The notes beneath the pieces are model-generated. The model was not told the DNA's origin. It was given only the letters and a program-made list of their open reading frames with translations, and did not search any database. From Bacteroidales bacterium Bact_23 (lineage in GTDB: Bacteria; Bacteroidota; Bacteroidia; Bacteroidales; Lentimicrobiaceae): a stretch of 11,370 bases of DNA. Shown piece by piece: positions 1 through 7,387 of this stretch. Where the stretch lies: positions 1-11,370 of the forward strand of contig LUZO01000091.1 of assembly GCA_001603685.1 (NCBI GenBank). Direction: 5' to 3'. How positions within the stretch are numbered: position 1 is the first letter of the stretch; every line of letters begins with the position of its first letter. The position numbers and the translations under genes are program-made.

Positions 1-92
1 CCTTTATCCAGGCTTATGTGTTCACGCTGTTGTCGGCGCTCTATTTCGGCATGGCAACGGAAGAGCATGAGCATGTTGAAGAAGAACACTAA
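1..92 (+). CDS. atpB: ATP synthase F0 subunit a, C-terminal end (partial)
   Basis: This is the last 29 codons of a gene that begins before the window; the reading frame starts at base 3 and ends with TAA at 90-92. The peptide begins with FIQAYVFTLLSALYFG and closes with an acidic, His-rich tail (EEHEHVEEEH). The hydrophobic stretch FIQAYVFTLLSALYF resembles the last membrane helix of subunit a, which forms the proton half-channels against the c-ring. The identification rests on this motif and on its place directly before atpE, the normal order. It lies 41 bases before atpE on the same strand. The catalytic Arg helix is outside the window. Confidence 0.85.
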   Translation, partial: FIQAYVFTLLSALYFGMATEEHEHVEEEH

Positions 93-133
93 TTTCGGAA
101 ATAAACCCTAATTCATCCTTAAATTCATCAATT

Positions 134-394
134 ATGACAATTTTATCAGTTCTCATGCAGGTAGCAACAGACCTGACTCCCCTTGCAAGGATGGCTGCTG
201 CTTTTGGTGGCGCTATTGCTACAATCGCTGCTGCTTTCGGTATCGGTAACATCGGCCGTGCAGCGCTCGAATCCATTGCCCGTCAGCCGGAAGCTGCAGG
301 TGATATCAGGTCGAGTATGATTGTATCGGCTGCTCTCATCGAGGGTGTTGCCTTCTTCGCAATCGTAGTGTGTCTGCTTATCCTGTTTCTGTAA
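134..394 (+). CDS. atpE: ATP synthase F0 subunit c
   Basis: Subunit c (86 aa) is the proteolipid of the membrane rotor ring that carries protons. Two hydrophobic helices flank the polar loop RQPE (residues 50-53). The ion-carrying carboxylate is E70 in AALIEGVAFF. It is followed by Gly, not Ser/Thr, and the position matching the Na+ ligand Gln of Ilyobacter is I37, so proton coupling is expected. The helix-1 packing motif (GxGxGxG in other species) reads A32-x-A34-x-G36-x-G38. The start at 134 gives a short N-terminal extension; M8 (base 155) is an alternative. No clear ribosome binding site is visible. A strong hairpin follows the gene before atpF, so atpE may be transcribed in excess of the downstream genes. 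Confidence 0.97.
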   Translation: MTILSVLMQVATDLTPLARMAAAFGGAIATIAAAFGIGNIGRAALESIARQPEAAGDIRSSMIVSAALIEGVAFFAIVVCLLILFL

Positions 395-407
395 AATCAA
401 ACAGATT

Positions 408-446
408 AAACTACCGGTTCAACGGTTGGTTGCGCCGGTAGTTTTT
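408..446 (+). terminator. Hairpin with T run between atpE and atpF (intra-operon terminator or attenuator)
   Basis: The arms AAACTACCGG (408-417) and CCGGTAGTTT (435-444) are exact reverse complements, giving a 10-bp stem with a 17-base loop. Five T residues (442-446) overlap the end of the stem. This has the form of an intrinsic terminator, although the T run is short. It lies inside the atp operon, so partial termination or RNA stabilisation is more likely than a complete stop. Either would favour atpE mRNA. Confidence 0.7.
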
Positions 447-470
447 ACTGCTGTTCATTAAAATTGTAAA

Positions 471-476
471 AAAGGA
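471..476 (+). promoter_or_regulatory. Shine-Dalgarno-like site of atpF
   Basis: AAAGGA ends 5 bases before the atpF ATG. It is one of the few recognisable ribosome binding sites in the window, where most genes have only A-rich leaders. It supports the start at 482. Confidence 0.55.
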
Positions 477-481
477 AAATT

Positions 482-976
482 ATGGAATTAGTAAATCCGG
501 GCCTGGGTCTGATTTTCTGGATGACACTCTCTTTCGGGATACTGATGTTTATTCTGGGGAAGTTTGTCTGGCCGCCTGTTCTGAGGGCTTTACAGGAGAG
601 GGAGAGATCCATAGAGCAATCGCTTGGTGAGGCTGAAAAAGCGCGCGAAGAGATGAAACAGCTTGTGTTCAGCAACGAGCAGCTCAAACGCGAGGCCGAA
701 GAAGAGCGCGATGCACTCATCAGGGATGCCAGGCAGATTCGTGAGAAGCTGATCGAGGAGGCGCGCGTGCGTGCTACCGAAGAAGCCAATCAGATTATCG
801 AGAATGCCCGTCAGAAGATACATTTCGAGAAAATGGAGGCAATCACCGAACTGAAAAATCAGATTGCCCACCTGTCGATCGAAATTGCTGAAAAGGTATT
901 GCAGAAGGAACTCTCGCAGCCCGATAAACAACTGGAGTTTGTAAAGAAGTCGATTGCTGAAATCAACCTGAATTAA
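482..976 (+). CDS. atpF: ATP synthase F0 subunit b
   Basis: Subunit b (164 aa) is the peripheral stator stalk that links the membrane part to F1 through delta. One N-terminal membrane helix (about residues 7-29, beginning at GLGLIFWMTLSFG) is followed by WPPVLRAL and a long charged region (about 35-150). That region is rich in Glu, Lys, Arg and Ala without prolines and is a predicted coiled coil. Length and layout are normal for the family. The start follows an AAAGGA site by 5 bases. Only 4 bases separate its stop from the atpH start, so the two are surely co-transcribed and probably translationally coupled. Confidence 0.96.
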   Translation: MELVNPGLGLIFWMTLSFGILMFILGKFVWPPVLRALQERERSIEQSLGEAEKAREEMKQLVFSNEQLKREAEEERDALIRDARQIREKLIEEARVRATEEANQIIENARQKIHFEKMEAITELKNQIAHLSIEIAEKVLQKELSQPDKQLEFVKKSIAEINLN

Positions 977-980
977 CCTT

Positions 981-1538
981 ATGAACAATCCGATTTTAAG
1001 CATCCGTTATGCACAGGCGCTGTTCAGCCTCGCACTCGAAAGAGGCGAAGCCGATAAGGTGCGTGCCGATATGGAACTTATCTGTAAGGTTCACCAGGAG
1101 AATCCCGGTTTCAGACAGATGCTGAAGAGTCCGGTAATCAATGCAGATAAGAAGATTTCGGTGATGCGGGGAATTTTCGGTGAAAAGATCACCAAAATCT
1201 CCATGACCTACATTGAAATCATCATCAGCCGCCGGCGCGAGTCATTGCTGTATCAGATTGCCGGTCAGTATGAAGAACTGTATCTGCAGAACAAAAATAT
1301 CAAAAGAGCGCAGATCACATCGGCGGCTCCGCTGCAGGAGAGCGTACGCAGCGAACTGCTGAAGTTGCTCCAAGAACAGACCGGTGCCACCATTCTGCTT
1401 GAAGAAACTGTCGATCCTTCAATTATCGGCGGAGTTATCGTCAGAATCGATAATACCGTGTTTGATGACAGCATCATTAAAAAGCTGAAGAATCTCCGTA
1501 AGGAATTCAGTGTAAACGAATATATCAGGGAAATTTAA
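981..1538 (+). CDS. atpH: ATP synthase F1 subunit delta
   Basis: Delta (185 aa, usual family length) caps the F1 hexamer and holds the b stalk. The N-terminal helical domain opens with SIRYAQALFSLALERG, the usual RYAxALF signature. The C-terminal part carries the family motif DPSIIGGVIVRIDNTVFDDS followed by KKLKNLRKEF. The gene lies 4 bases after atpF and 15 bases before atpA, on the same strand, as in the standard BEFHAG order. Nothing is unusual in it. Confidence 0.96.
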   Translation: MNNPILSIRYAQALFSLALERGEADKVRADMELICKVHQENPGFRQMLKSPVINADKKISVMRGIFGEKITKISMTYIEIIISRRRESLLYQIAGQYEELYLQNKNIKRAQITSAAPLQESVRSELLKLLQEQTGATILLEETVDPSIIGGVIVRIDNTVFDDSIIKKLKNLRKEFSVNEYIREI

Positions 1539-1553
1539 AAAATTACATACCAA

Positions 1554-3140
1554 ATGGCAGAAATTAAACCCGCAGAAGTATCTGCAATACTCAGGCAGCA
1601 GCTTGCCGGATTCAGGTCAGAGGCGGAACTTGATGAAAAGGGCACTGTATTACAGGTTGGCGACGGAATTGCCAGAATATACGGGCTTAATAATGTGCAG
1701 GCCGGTGAGCTGGTTGAATTCGAATCGACCGGCATCAAGGGCATTGTACTCAACCTTGAGGAAGACAATGTGGGTGTTGTAATGCTCGGTGAAGAGAGCG
1801 GTATCAACGAAGGCGACGAAGTAAAACGAACCCGTTCCATTACCTCCATCAGGGTGAGTGAGGGTATGCTCGGCCGTGTTATCAACACAGTGGGCGACCC
1901 CATCGACGGCAAGGGCCCGATTACCGGCGAGGTGTTTGAAATGCCCCTTGAGCGCAAGGCTCCCGGTGTTATTTTCAGGCAGCCGGTTAGTGAACCGCTT
2001 CAAACCGGAATTAAAGCCATCGACGCCATGATTCCCATCGGCCGCGGACAGCGCGAGCTGATCATTGGCGACAGGCAGACCGGTAAGACCGCCATCGCCC
2101 TTGATACCATCATCAATCAGAAAGAATTCTTCGACAAAGGGCAGCCCGTATATTGCATCTATGTGGCCATAGGCCAGAAGGGCAGCTCCGTTGCCGGAAT
2201 CGTGAAGACCCTCGAGGAAAAGGGAGCGCTGCAATATACCGTTGTGGTGGTTGCCACCGCCAGCGACCCCGCCGCTATGCAGTTCTATGCACCGTTTGCC
2301 GGAGCTGCCATCGGCGAGTACTTCCGCGATACGGGACGCCCGGCGCTGATCATCTACGACGACCTTTCGAAACAGGCAGTTGCATACCGCGAAGTGTCGC
2401 TGCTGCTCAGGCGCCCGCCGGGACGCGAAGCCTATCCGGGTGATGTTTTCTACCTCCACTCAAGGCTGCTCGAAAGGGCTGCAAAAATCATCGCTTCAGA
2501 TGAGATTGCCGCCGGAATGAACGACCTGCCCGCCTGCCTCAAAGGCAAGGTTAAGGGTGGCGGATCGCTCACCGCATTGCCAATCATCGAAACCCAGGCA
2601 GGCGACGTGTCGGCTTACATCCCCACCAACGTAATTTCCATTACCGACGGACAGATATTCCTTGAAACCAACCTGTTCAACTCCGGAATCAGGCCGGCGA
2701 TCAATGTGGGAATCTCGGTATCGAGGGTAGGGGGCAGCGCCCAGATCAAGCCGATGAAGAAAGTGGCCGGTACCCTGAAACTCGACCAGGCACAGTACCG
2801 CGAAATGGAGGCTTTCGCCAAATTCGGCTCCGACCTCGACTCGGTTACCAAAGCCATCCTCGACAAGGGGGCACGAAATGTGGAAATCCTCAAACAGCCG
2901 CAGTACTCACCCATGCCGGTTGAACAGCAGATTGCCATCATCTATTGCGGATCGCGAGGACTTTTGCAGAAAATTCCCCTGAATATGGTTCGCAAATTCG
3001 AATCGGATTATCTACTCAGACTTGAACATTCGCACGCCGCATTGCTCGAAAAGCTGAGAAAGGGAGAGTACACCCCCGAGATAGAGAAGGAGCTGGAAGC
3101 CGTGGCTATGGAGCTGATCCGCAAGTATGAAGAAAAATAA
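1554..3140 (+). CDS. atpA: ATP synthase F1 subunit alpha
   Basis: Alpha (528 aa) is the non-catalytic nucleotide-binding subunit of the F1 head. The Walker A loop GDRQTGKT is at 172-179, the Walker B strand at ALIIYDDLSKQ, and the arginine finger is R391 in SVSRVGGSAQ. Compared with the E. coli protein as I remember it, residue numbering shifts by 3 at the P-loop and by 15 at the Arg finger. About 5 extra residues lie near KEFFDKGQPVY (just after the P-loop helix) and about 7 near residues 312-330 (the IAAGMNDLPACLK stretch). Such insertions are probably typical of Bacteroidota. The start at 1554 gives the usual MAEIKPAEVSAILRQQL opening. It lies 11 bases before atpG. Confidence 0.98.
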   Translation: MAEIKPAEVSAILRQQLAGFRSEAELDEKGTVLQVGDGIARIYGLNNVQAGELVEFESTGIKGIVLNLEEDNVGVVMLGEESGINEGDEVKRTRSITSIRVSEGMLGRVINTVGDPIDGKGPITGEVFEMPLERKAPGVIFRQPVSEPLQTGIKAIDAMIPIGRGQRELIIGDRQTGKTAIALDTIINQKEFFDKGQPVYCIYVAIGQKGSSVAGIVKTLEEKGALQYTVVVVATASDPAAMQFYAPFAGAAIGEYFRDTGRPALIIYDDLSKQAVAYREVSLLLRRPPGREAYPGDVFYLHSRLLERAAKIIASDEIAAGMNDLPACLKGKVKGGGSLTALPIIETQAGDVSAYIPTNVISITDGQIFLETNLFNSGIRPAINVGISVSRVGGSAQIKPMKKVAGTLKLDQAQYREMEAFAKFGSDLDSVTKAILDKGARNVEILKQPQYSPMPVEQQIAIIYCGSRGLLQKIPLNMVRKFESDYLLRLEHSHAALLEKLRKGEYTPEIEKELEAVAMELIRKYEEK

Positions 3141-3151
3141 AACACAGTGAT

Positions 3152-4027
3152 ATGCCGAGTCTGAAAGAAGTAAGAACGAGGATTGCATCGGTTAAGTCAA
3201 CGCAGCAGATTACCAGCGCCATGAAAATGGTTGCCGCCTCGAAGTTGCGCAGGGCTCAGGCCGGTATTCTTCAACTCAGGCCTTTTGCCGGTGAACAGAA
3301 GAAACTGCTGCAGCAACTGATTGCTGCTACCGGCGGAGCAAAATCGGCTTACGGAGAGGAGCGGGCAACAAACCGGATTTTATATGTCGCATTTTCTTCG
3401 AACAGAGGACTTTGCGGTGCATATAATTCCAATGTAATCAAACAGACAGCCGGCCTTCTGGCTGAAGAAGCAAATACGGAAACGCCTCCCGCACTGGTTA
3501 CAATCGGGCGCAAAGGCACTGAATTTTTTGCCAAAACGCCTGTAAAGGTGGTTGCTTCATACGATTCGCTTTATGACAGATTGAGTTATGCATCGGCCGT
3601 TGAAGTGGCTGATGACCTGATTCAACTGTTCGTGTCGGGCGAATATGACCGGGTGATTTTTATATATCACAGGTTTAAGAATGCCGTAGTGCAAAATCTC
3701 CAGGTTGAACAATTCCTTCCGGTTGAGTATGAACATGAACAACCGGGCGCCGAACAGGAAGAGATTGAATACATCTTTGATCCTTCGAAGGAAGAGATCC
3801 TTGAAGAGCTGATCCCGCGCATATTGAAAACTCAGTTTTTCAAAGCGCTTCTCGATGCATGGGCCTCGGAACTGGGAGCCAGAATGACAGCAATGTCGCA
3901 GGCAACAGATAATGCCTCTGAATTGCTTAAGGAACTGAGACTCACATACAACAAGGCACGGCAGGCTGCCATTACCAAGGAGATCCTTGAGATTGTGGGC
4001 GGCGCCGAAGCCTTGAAGAATGTGTAA
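3152..4027 (+). CDS. atpG: ATP synthase F1 subunit gamma
   Basis: Gamma (291 aa) is the central rotor shaft inside the alpha-beta hexamer. The N-terminal helix carries QQITSAMKMVAASKLRRAQ, and the C-terminal helix carries RMTAMSQATDNASELL and ends IVGGAEAL; both are the family signatures of the coiled-coil shaft. The middle has the Rossmann-like segment with SSNRGLCGAYNSN. Length is normal. It is the last atp gene in this direction: atpD and atpC, which follow gamma in many phyla, are absent and a ferritin gene comes next after 51 bases. Confidence 0.97.
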   Translation: MPSLKEVRTRIASVKSTQQITSAMKMVAASKLRRAQAGILQLRPFAGEQKKLLQQLIAATGGAKSAYGEERATNRILYVAFSSNRGLCGAYNSNVIKQTAGLLAEEANTETPPALVTIGRKGTEFFAKTPVKVVASYDSLYDRLSYASAVEVADDLIQLFVSGEYDRVIFIYHRFKNAVVQNLQVEQFLPVEYEHEQPGAEQEEIEYIFDPSKEEILEELIPRILKTQFFKALLDAWASELGARMTAMSQATDNASELLKELRLTYNKARQAAITKEILEIVGGAEALKNV

Positions 4028-4078
4028 GCAGACTGAGTACAGCCTGTTTCAGTATTAAATTTAAAAAAACAACAGACT

Positions 4079-4591
4079 ATGATTTCAAAGAATCTTGAAA
4101 AAGCGATTAATGTTCAGATTATGAACGAAGAGCACTCATCCAGAATCTATATGGCAATGGCTTCGTGGTGCGAAACAAACGCACTGCCCGGCGCCGCTGA
4201 GTGGCTCTATAAACAGAGTGACGAAGAGCGCATGCACATGCTCAAATTCGTAAAATACCTTAACGACCGCGGCGGATATGCCATTCTGTCGAAACTCGAC
4301 AAACCCACTCCGGATTTTAAAAACCTGCACGAAATTTTCGAACAGGTGCTGAAACACGAGCAGTTTGTTACTTCAGAAATCCACAAACTGTATGAACTGG
4401 CAATGAATGAGAAGGATTATTCAACCGAGAACTTCCTTCAGTGGTACATCAGCGAGCAGGTTGAAGAAGAGAGTGTTGCCAACGCCATCCTCGACAAGCT
4501 GAAACTGGTGGGCAACGATAAGGCCGGTATGTTCCACATCGACAAGGAACTGGCTGCACAGGCCGCTGCCAAGGTTATCGATACGATTTAA
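4079..4591 (+). CDS. ftnA: Bacterial non-heme ferritin (iron storage)
   Basis: This 170-aa protein should form a 24-subunit cage that oxidises Fe(II) with O2 or H2O2 and stores the mineral. All ferroxidase ligands known from E. coli FtnA fall at the same numbers: E17, E50, H53, E94, Q127 and E130. The extra C-site ligands E49, E126 and E129 and the conserved Y24 are also present. The bacterioferritin heme Met is replaced by R51, so this is FtnA-type rather than Bfr. Motifs visible are DEERMHML and NFLQWYISEQ. It lies 51 bases after atpG on the same strand with no terminator or clear promoter between, so read-through from the atp operon is possible. A strong terminator follows. Confidence 0.95.
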   Translation: MISKNLEKAINVQIMNEEHSSRIYMAMASWCETNALPGAAEWLYKQSDEERMHMLKFVKYLNDRGGYAILSKLDKPTPDFKNLHEIFEQVLKHEQFVTSEIHKLYELAMNEKDYSTENFLQWYISEQVEEESVANAILDKLKLVGNDKAGMFHIDKELAAQAAAKVIDTI

Positions 4592-4608
4592 TCCCTGAGA
4601 TTTGAGAT

Positions 4609-4646
4609 AATAAAAAATGGCTGTCATCCGGCAGCCATTTTTTATT
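4609..4646. terminator. Bidirectional intrinsic terminator between ferritin and DUF3109 genes
   Basis: Bases 4609-4623 and 4632-4646 are exact reverse complements (15 bp), with the core AAAAAATGGCTG facing CAGCCATTTTTT and an 8-base loop. The A run on one side and T run on the other give a proper U tract in both directions. It sits in the 57-base gap between two converging genes, so one structure can end both the ferritin (+) and the DUF3109 (-) transcripts. Confidence 0.92.
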
Positions 4647-4648
4647 GT

Positions 4649-5224
4649 CTATTTCTCAAGCTTTTTGCTTTCTATCTCCCGGCACAGCCTGTCGTACCAC
4701 TGCTGACCGTACTTACGGATAAGAGAGTCTTTCAGAAAGACATAGACCGGTACATCGAGCCTTTTTCCGAGTTCGAGGGCGGGTTTGCAGATGTGCCATT
4801 CATGGTAGTTTACCGCGTCAAAATCCTTGTATTTGCTGATTCTTACCGGGTAGAGGTGGCAAGAAACCGGCTTTCTGAAGTCTGATTTTCCTGCTTCCCA
4901 CGCCTTTTCGATGGCACATGAGGCAATGCCATCTTCGGTAAATACCACAAAGGCACATTCGGCGCCATTTATCAGGGGGGTAACATAATTGCCGGTTACA
5001 TCAAAGTCGAAAACACCCAGGTCGTCGATGATTTCAATTCCCTCGGGCCTCATAAATGGTTTGATGTAATCAATATTATCCTCTAGTTCCGATATTTCGG
5101 CCTCTTCGAGGGGTGCTCCGGCGTCGCCTTCCACACAGCAGGCGCCTTTGCAACGCTGCAGATCGCAAACGAAACAGACCTTGTACAGGTCATCGGAGTT
5201 CAGGGTGTTATCCACAACAATCAT
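4649..5224 (-). CDS. DUF3109 family cysteine-rich protein, putative metal binding
   Basis: This 191-aa soluble protein resembles the DUF3109 family common in Bacteroidota; its biochemical role is not known to me. It has nine cysteines: C17, C20, C25, C29 and C30 in a tight N-terminal cluster (CFVCDLQRCKGACC), then C90, C103, C122 (in SCHLYPVRI) and C146. Such spacing recalls the YkgJ-type putative Zn/Fe-chelating proteins, so binding of a metal or Fe-S centre is plausible but inferred. There is no signal peptide. It lies 67 bases after metG on the same strand and is probably its co-transcribed partner. A 16-base perfect palindrome abuts its ATG. It converges with ferritin. Confidence 0.85.
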   Translation of the reverse strand: MIVVDNTLNSDDLYKVCFVCDLQRCKGACCVEGDAGAPLEEAEISELEDNIDYIKPFMRPEGIEIIDDLGVFDFDVTGNYVTPLINGAECAFVVFTEDGIASCAIEKAWEAGKSDFRKPVSCHLYPVRISKYKDFDAVNYHEWHICKPALELGKRLDVPVYVFLKDSLIRKYGQQWYDRLCREIESKKLEK

Positions 5225-5240
5225 ATCTTAAGCTTAAGAT
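5225..5240. repeat. 16-bp perfect palindrome touching the DUF3109 start codon
   Basis: ATCTTAAGCTTAAGAT is its own reverse complement and ends directly before the ATG of the DUF3109 gene (read on the - strand). It occupies the place where a ribosome binding site would be. It could be an operator or an mRNA hairpin that masks the start. It could also be chance: about 0.2 such palindromes are expected in a window of this size. Confidence 0.6.
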
Positions 5241-5291
5241 TTAAAATAGTAAAACAAGTTCCGGAGTTCTCCGCGGCTCTTCCGGCAAAAG

Positions 5292-7355
5292 TTAGCGGAT
5301 CTCGCTGCCGTTTCGCATAACGGTAGCCGGCGATACAAAATCCAGTCTGCCGTCGTGGTCTTCGGCCATCAGAATCATCCCCTGCGACTCAATGCCCTTG
5401 AGGCTGCGCGGCGCCAGATTCAGCAAAATTACCACCTGCCGGCCGGTAATCTCTTCCGGCTTGAAGAATTCTGCAATTCCGGAAACTACGGTGCGTTTGC
5501 CGAGGCCGGTGTCAACGGTAAGCTTCAGCAGTTTCTTTGTTTTCGGAACGCTTTCGGCGGCAACGATGGTGCCCACACGCAGGTCCACCTTTACGAAGTC
5601 ATCGAATGAAATTTCATCCTTTGCCGGGTTTGCCACACTGTTGCCGGCCTCATTTGCCTTCCGGGTATTCAGCAGTTTCTGAACCTGTGCTTCTATGGCG
5701 TCATCTTCTATCTTTTCGAAAAGCAGTTCGGGCTGATTCAGCTGATGGCCTTCCGTAAGGATTGCCGCTGAGCCGGCATCCTTCCACATCAGGCCGCTGA
5801 GGTTGAGCATTCGGTTGAGCTTTGCCGCACTGAACGGCAGGAAGGGTTCGCCAAGGATAGCCAGGTTGGCGCAAATCTGCAGCGAAATGTTCAGAATGGT
5901 CTGAACCTTTTCGGGATTTGTCTTGAAGATCTTCCAGGGTTCAGTATCGGTGAGGTATTTGTTGCCCAGGCGTGCCAGATTCATCAGTTCGTTCAGCGCT
6001 TCGCGGAAGCGGTACAGCTCAAGACTGCGGCTTATCCTGTCGGGGAAGCCCGATATGGCGGCGGTTACCTCACGGTCGTAGTCATCCACGGGGCCCATAG
6101 CCGGTACCCTGCCACCGAAATATTTGTGGGTAAGTACCATGGTGCGGTTTATGAAGTTGCCGAAAATGGCCAGCAGCTCGCTGTTGTTGCGTGCCTGAAA
6201 ATCGCGCCAGGTGAAGTCGTTGTCCTTGGTTTCCGGAGCGTTGGCGGTAAGTACATAACGCAGCACATCCTGTTTACCGGGGAACTCTTCGAGGTACTCA
6301 TGCAGCCACACCGCCCAGTTGCGCGAGGTGGATATCTTGTCGTTTTCCAGATTCAGAAACTCATTGGCGGGAACATTGTCGGGAAGGATGTACGAGCCTT
6401 CGGCCTTCAGCATTCCCGGAAATACGATGCAATGGAAAACGATGTTGTCTTTTCCGATGAAGTGAACGAGTTTTGAATCGTCTGACTTCCAGTATGGTTC
6501 CCACTCCTTTCCGGTTTGTTCCGCCCATTCGCGGGTTGCCGAGATGTAGCCTATGGGTGCGTCGAACCACACATACAGCACTTTTCCTTCGGCTTCGGGC
6601 AGGGGAACCTTTACTCCCCAGTCGAGGTCGCGGGTAACGGCACGCGGCTGCAGCCCCTGATCGAGCCACGATTTGCACTGTCCGTAAACATTGGTTTTCC
6701 AGTCGTCCTTGTGGCCTTCCAGAATCCACCGGCGCATCCAGGGCTCGTATTTATCGAGCGGCAGAAACCAGTGTTTGGTTTCGCGCATTACCGGAATGCT
6801 GCCGCTGAGCACCGATTTCGGGCTGATCAGGTCGGTGGCATTCAGCGAGGTGCCGCAGTTCTCGCACTGGTCGCCGTAAGCTTTCTCAAAACCGCAGTGC
6901 GGGCAGGTACCGGTGATGTAGCGGTCGGCCAGGAAGGTCTGATGCTCCTCATCGTAATACTGCTGCGAAACCTTCTCGATAAACTCACCCTTGTCGTACA
7001 GCGTTTTAAAAAATTGAGCTGCCGTTTCGTGGTGAATGGCATTGGAGGTGCGGCTGTAGATATCGAAAGTAATTCCGAATTCTTCAAACGACTTTTTAAT
7101 GATGTTGTGGTACTTATCCACGATCTGCTGTGGCGTAACCCCTTCATTGCGTGCCTTTATGGTGATGGGTACTCCGTGTTCGTCGGAGCCGCCGATGAAT
7201 ACGACATCCCGCTCAAGGGAGCGCAGATAGCGTACATAAATATCGGCGGGCACATACACCCCGGCCAGATGGCCGATGTGGATGGGGCCGTTGGCATAAG
7301 GAAGTGCGGAGGTTATGGTGTATCGTTTGAATTTCTTTGCGGAATTGTCGTTCAT
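5292..7355 (-). CDS. metG: Methionyl-tRNA synthetase with C-terminal tRNA-binding domain
   Basis: MetRS charges tRNA-Met in the cytoplasm. The class I signature HIGH is at 26-29, the Zn knuckle has C151, C154, C164 and C167, and the second signature reads KISTS (340-344) in place of KMSKS. An anticodon-binding helical domain follows, then a C-terminal OB-fold (about 587-687) containing KVDLRVGTIVAAE, related to CsaA and EMAP-II domains, which aids tRNA binding and dimerisation. I place the start at 7355 (687 aa). A longer frame from 7418 adds 21 residues unlike any MetRS and would begin upstream of the promoter box at 7380-7387. The DUF3109 gene follows on the same strand. Confidence 0.96.
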   Translation of the reverse strand: MNDNSAKKFKRYTITSALPYANGPIHIGHLAGVYVPADIYVRYLRSLERDVVFIGGSDEHGVPITIKARNEGVTPQQIVDKYHNIIKKSFEEFGITFDIYSRTSNAIHHETAAQFFKTLYDKGEFIEKVSQQYYDEEHQTFLADRYITGTCPHCGFEKAYGDQCENCGTSLNATDLISPKSVLSGSIPVMRETKHWFLPLDKYEPWMRRWILEGHKDDWKTNVYGQCKSWLDQGLQPRAVTRDLDWGVKVPLPEAEGKVLYVWFDAPIGYISATREWAEQTGKEWEPYWKSDDSKLVHFIGKDNIVFHCIVFPGMLKAEGSYILPDNVPANEFLNLENDKISTSRNWAVWLHEYLEEFPGKQDVLRYVLTANAPETKDNDFTWRDFQARNNSELLAIFGNFINRTMVLTHKYFGGRVPAMGPVDDYDREVTAAISGFPDRISRSLELYRFREALNELMNLARLGNKYLTDTEPWKIFKTNPEKVQTILNISLQICANLAILGEPFLPFSAAKLNRMLNLSGLMWKDAGSAAILTEGHQLNQPELLFEKIEDDAIEAQVQKLLNTRKANEAGNSVANPAKDEISFDDFVKVDLRVGTIVAAESVPKTKKLLKLTVDTGLGKRTVVSGIAEFFKPEEITGRQVVILLNLAPRSLKGIESQGMILMAEDHDGRLDFVSPATVMRNGSEIR

Positions 7356-7379
7356 TGTCTGGATTTTTTTAACAGGGTG

Positions 7380-7387
7380 CAAAGATA
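7380..7387 (-). promoter_or_regulatory. Bacteroidota-type -7 promoter box of metG
   Basis: Read on the - strand, TATCTTTG fits the TAnnTTTG consensus exactly and is followed by GCACC, a common transcription start context. Its end is 24 bases before the metG ATG at 7355. No TTG lies at the ideal -33 distance; the nearest TTTG is about 28 bases upstream, so the upstream element is weak. Confidence 0.65.

Noticed and set aside
1650..2459. A 269-codon open frame on the - strand opposite atpA
   Set aside because: The + strand encodes a clear, uninterrupted AtpA over the whole stretch. The antisense peptide has no recognisable motif.
4028..4078. Possible terminator or promoter between atpG and ferritin
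   Set aside because: Only a 5-bp stem (ACTGA/TCAGT) with a 12-base loop and no T run is present, and no TAnnTTTG box is seen.
5241..5291. Terminator between metG and DUF3109
   Set aside because: Short GC-rich complementary pieces (CCGGA/TCCGG) are present, but the stem is weak and the following T run is interrupted, so I treat the two genes as one unit.
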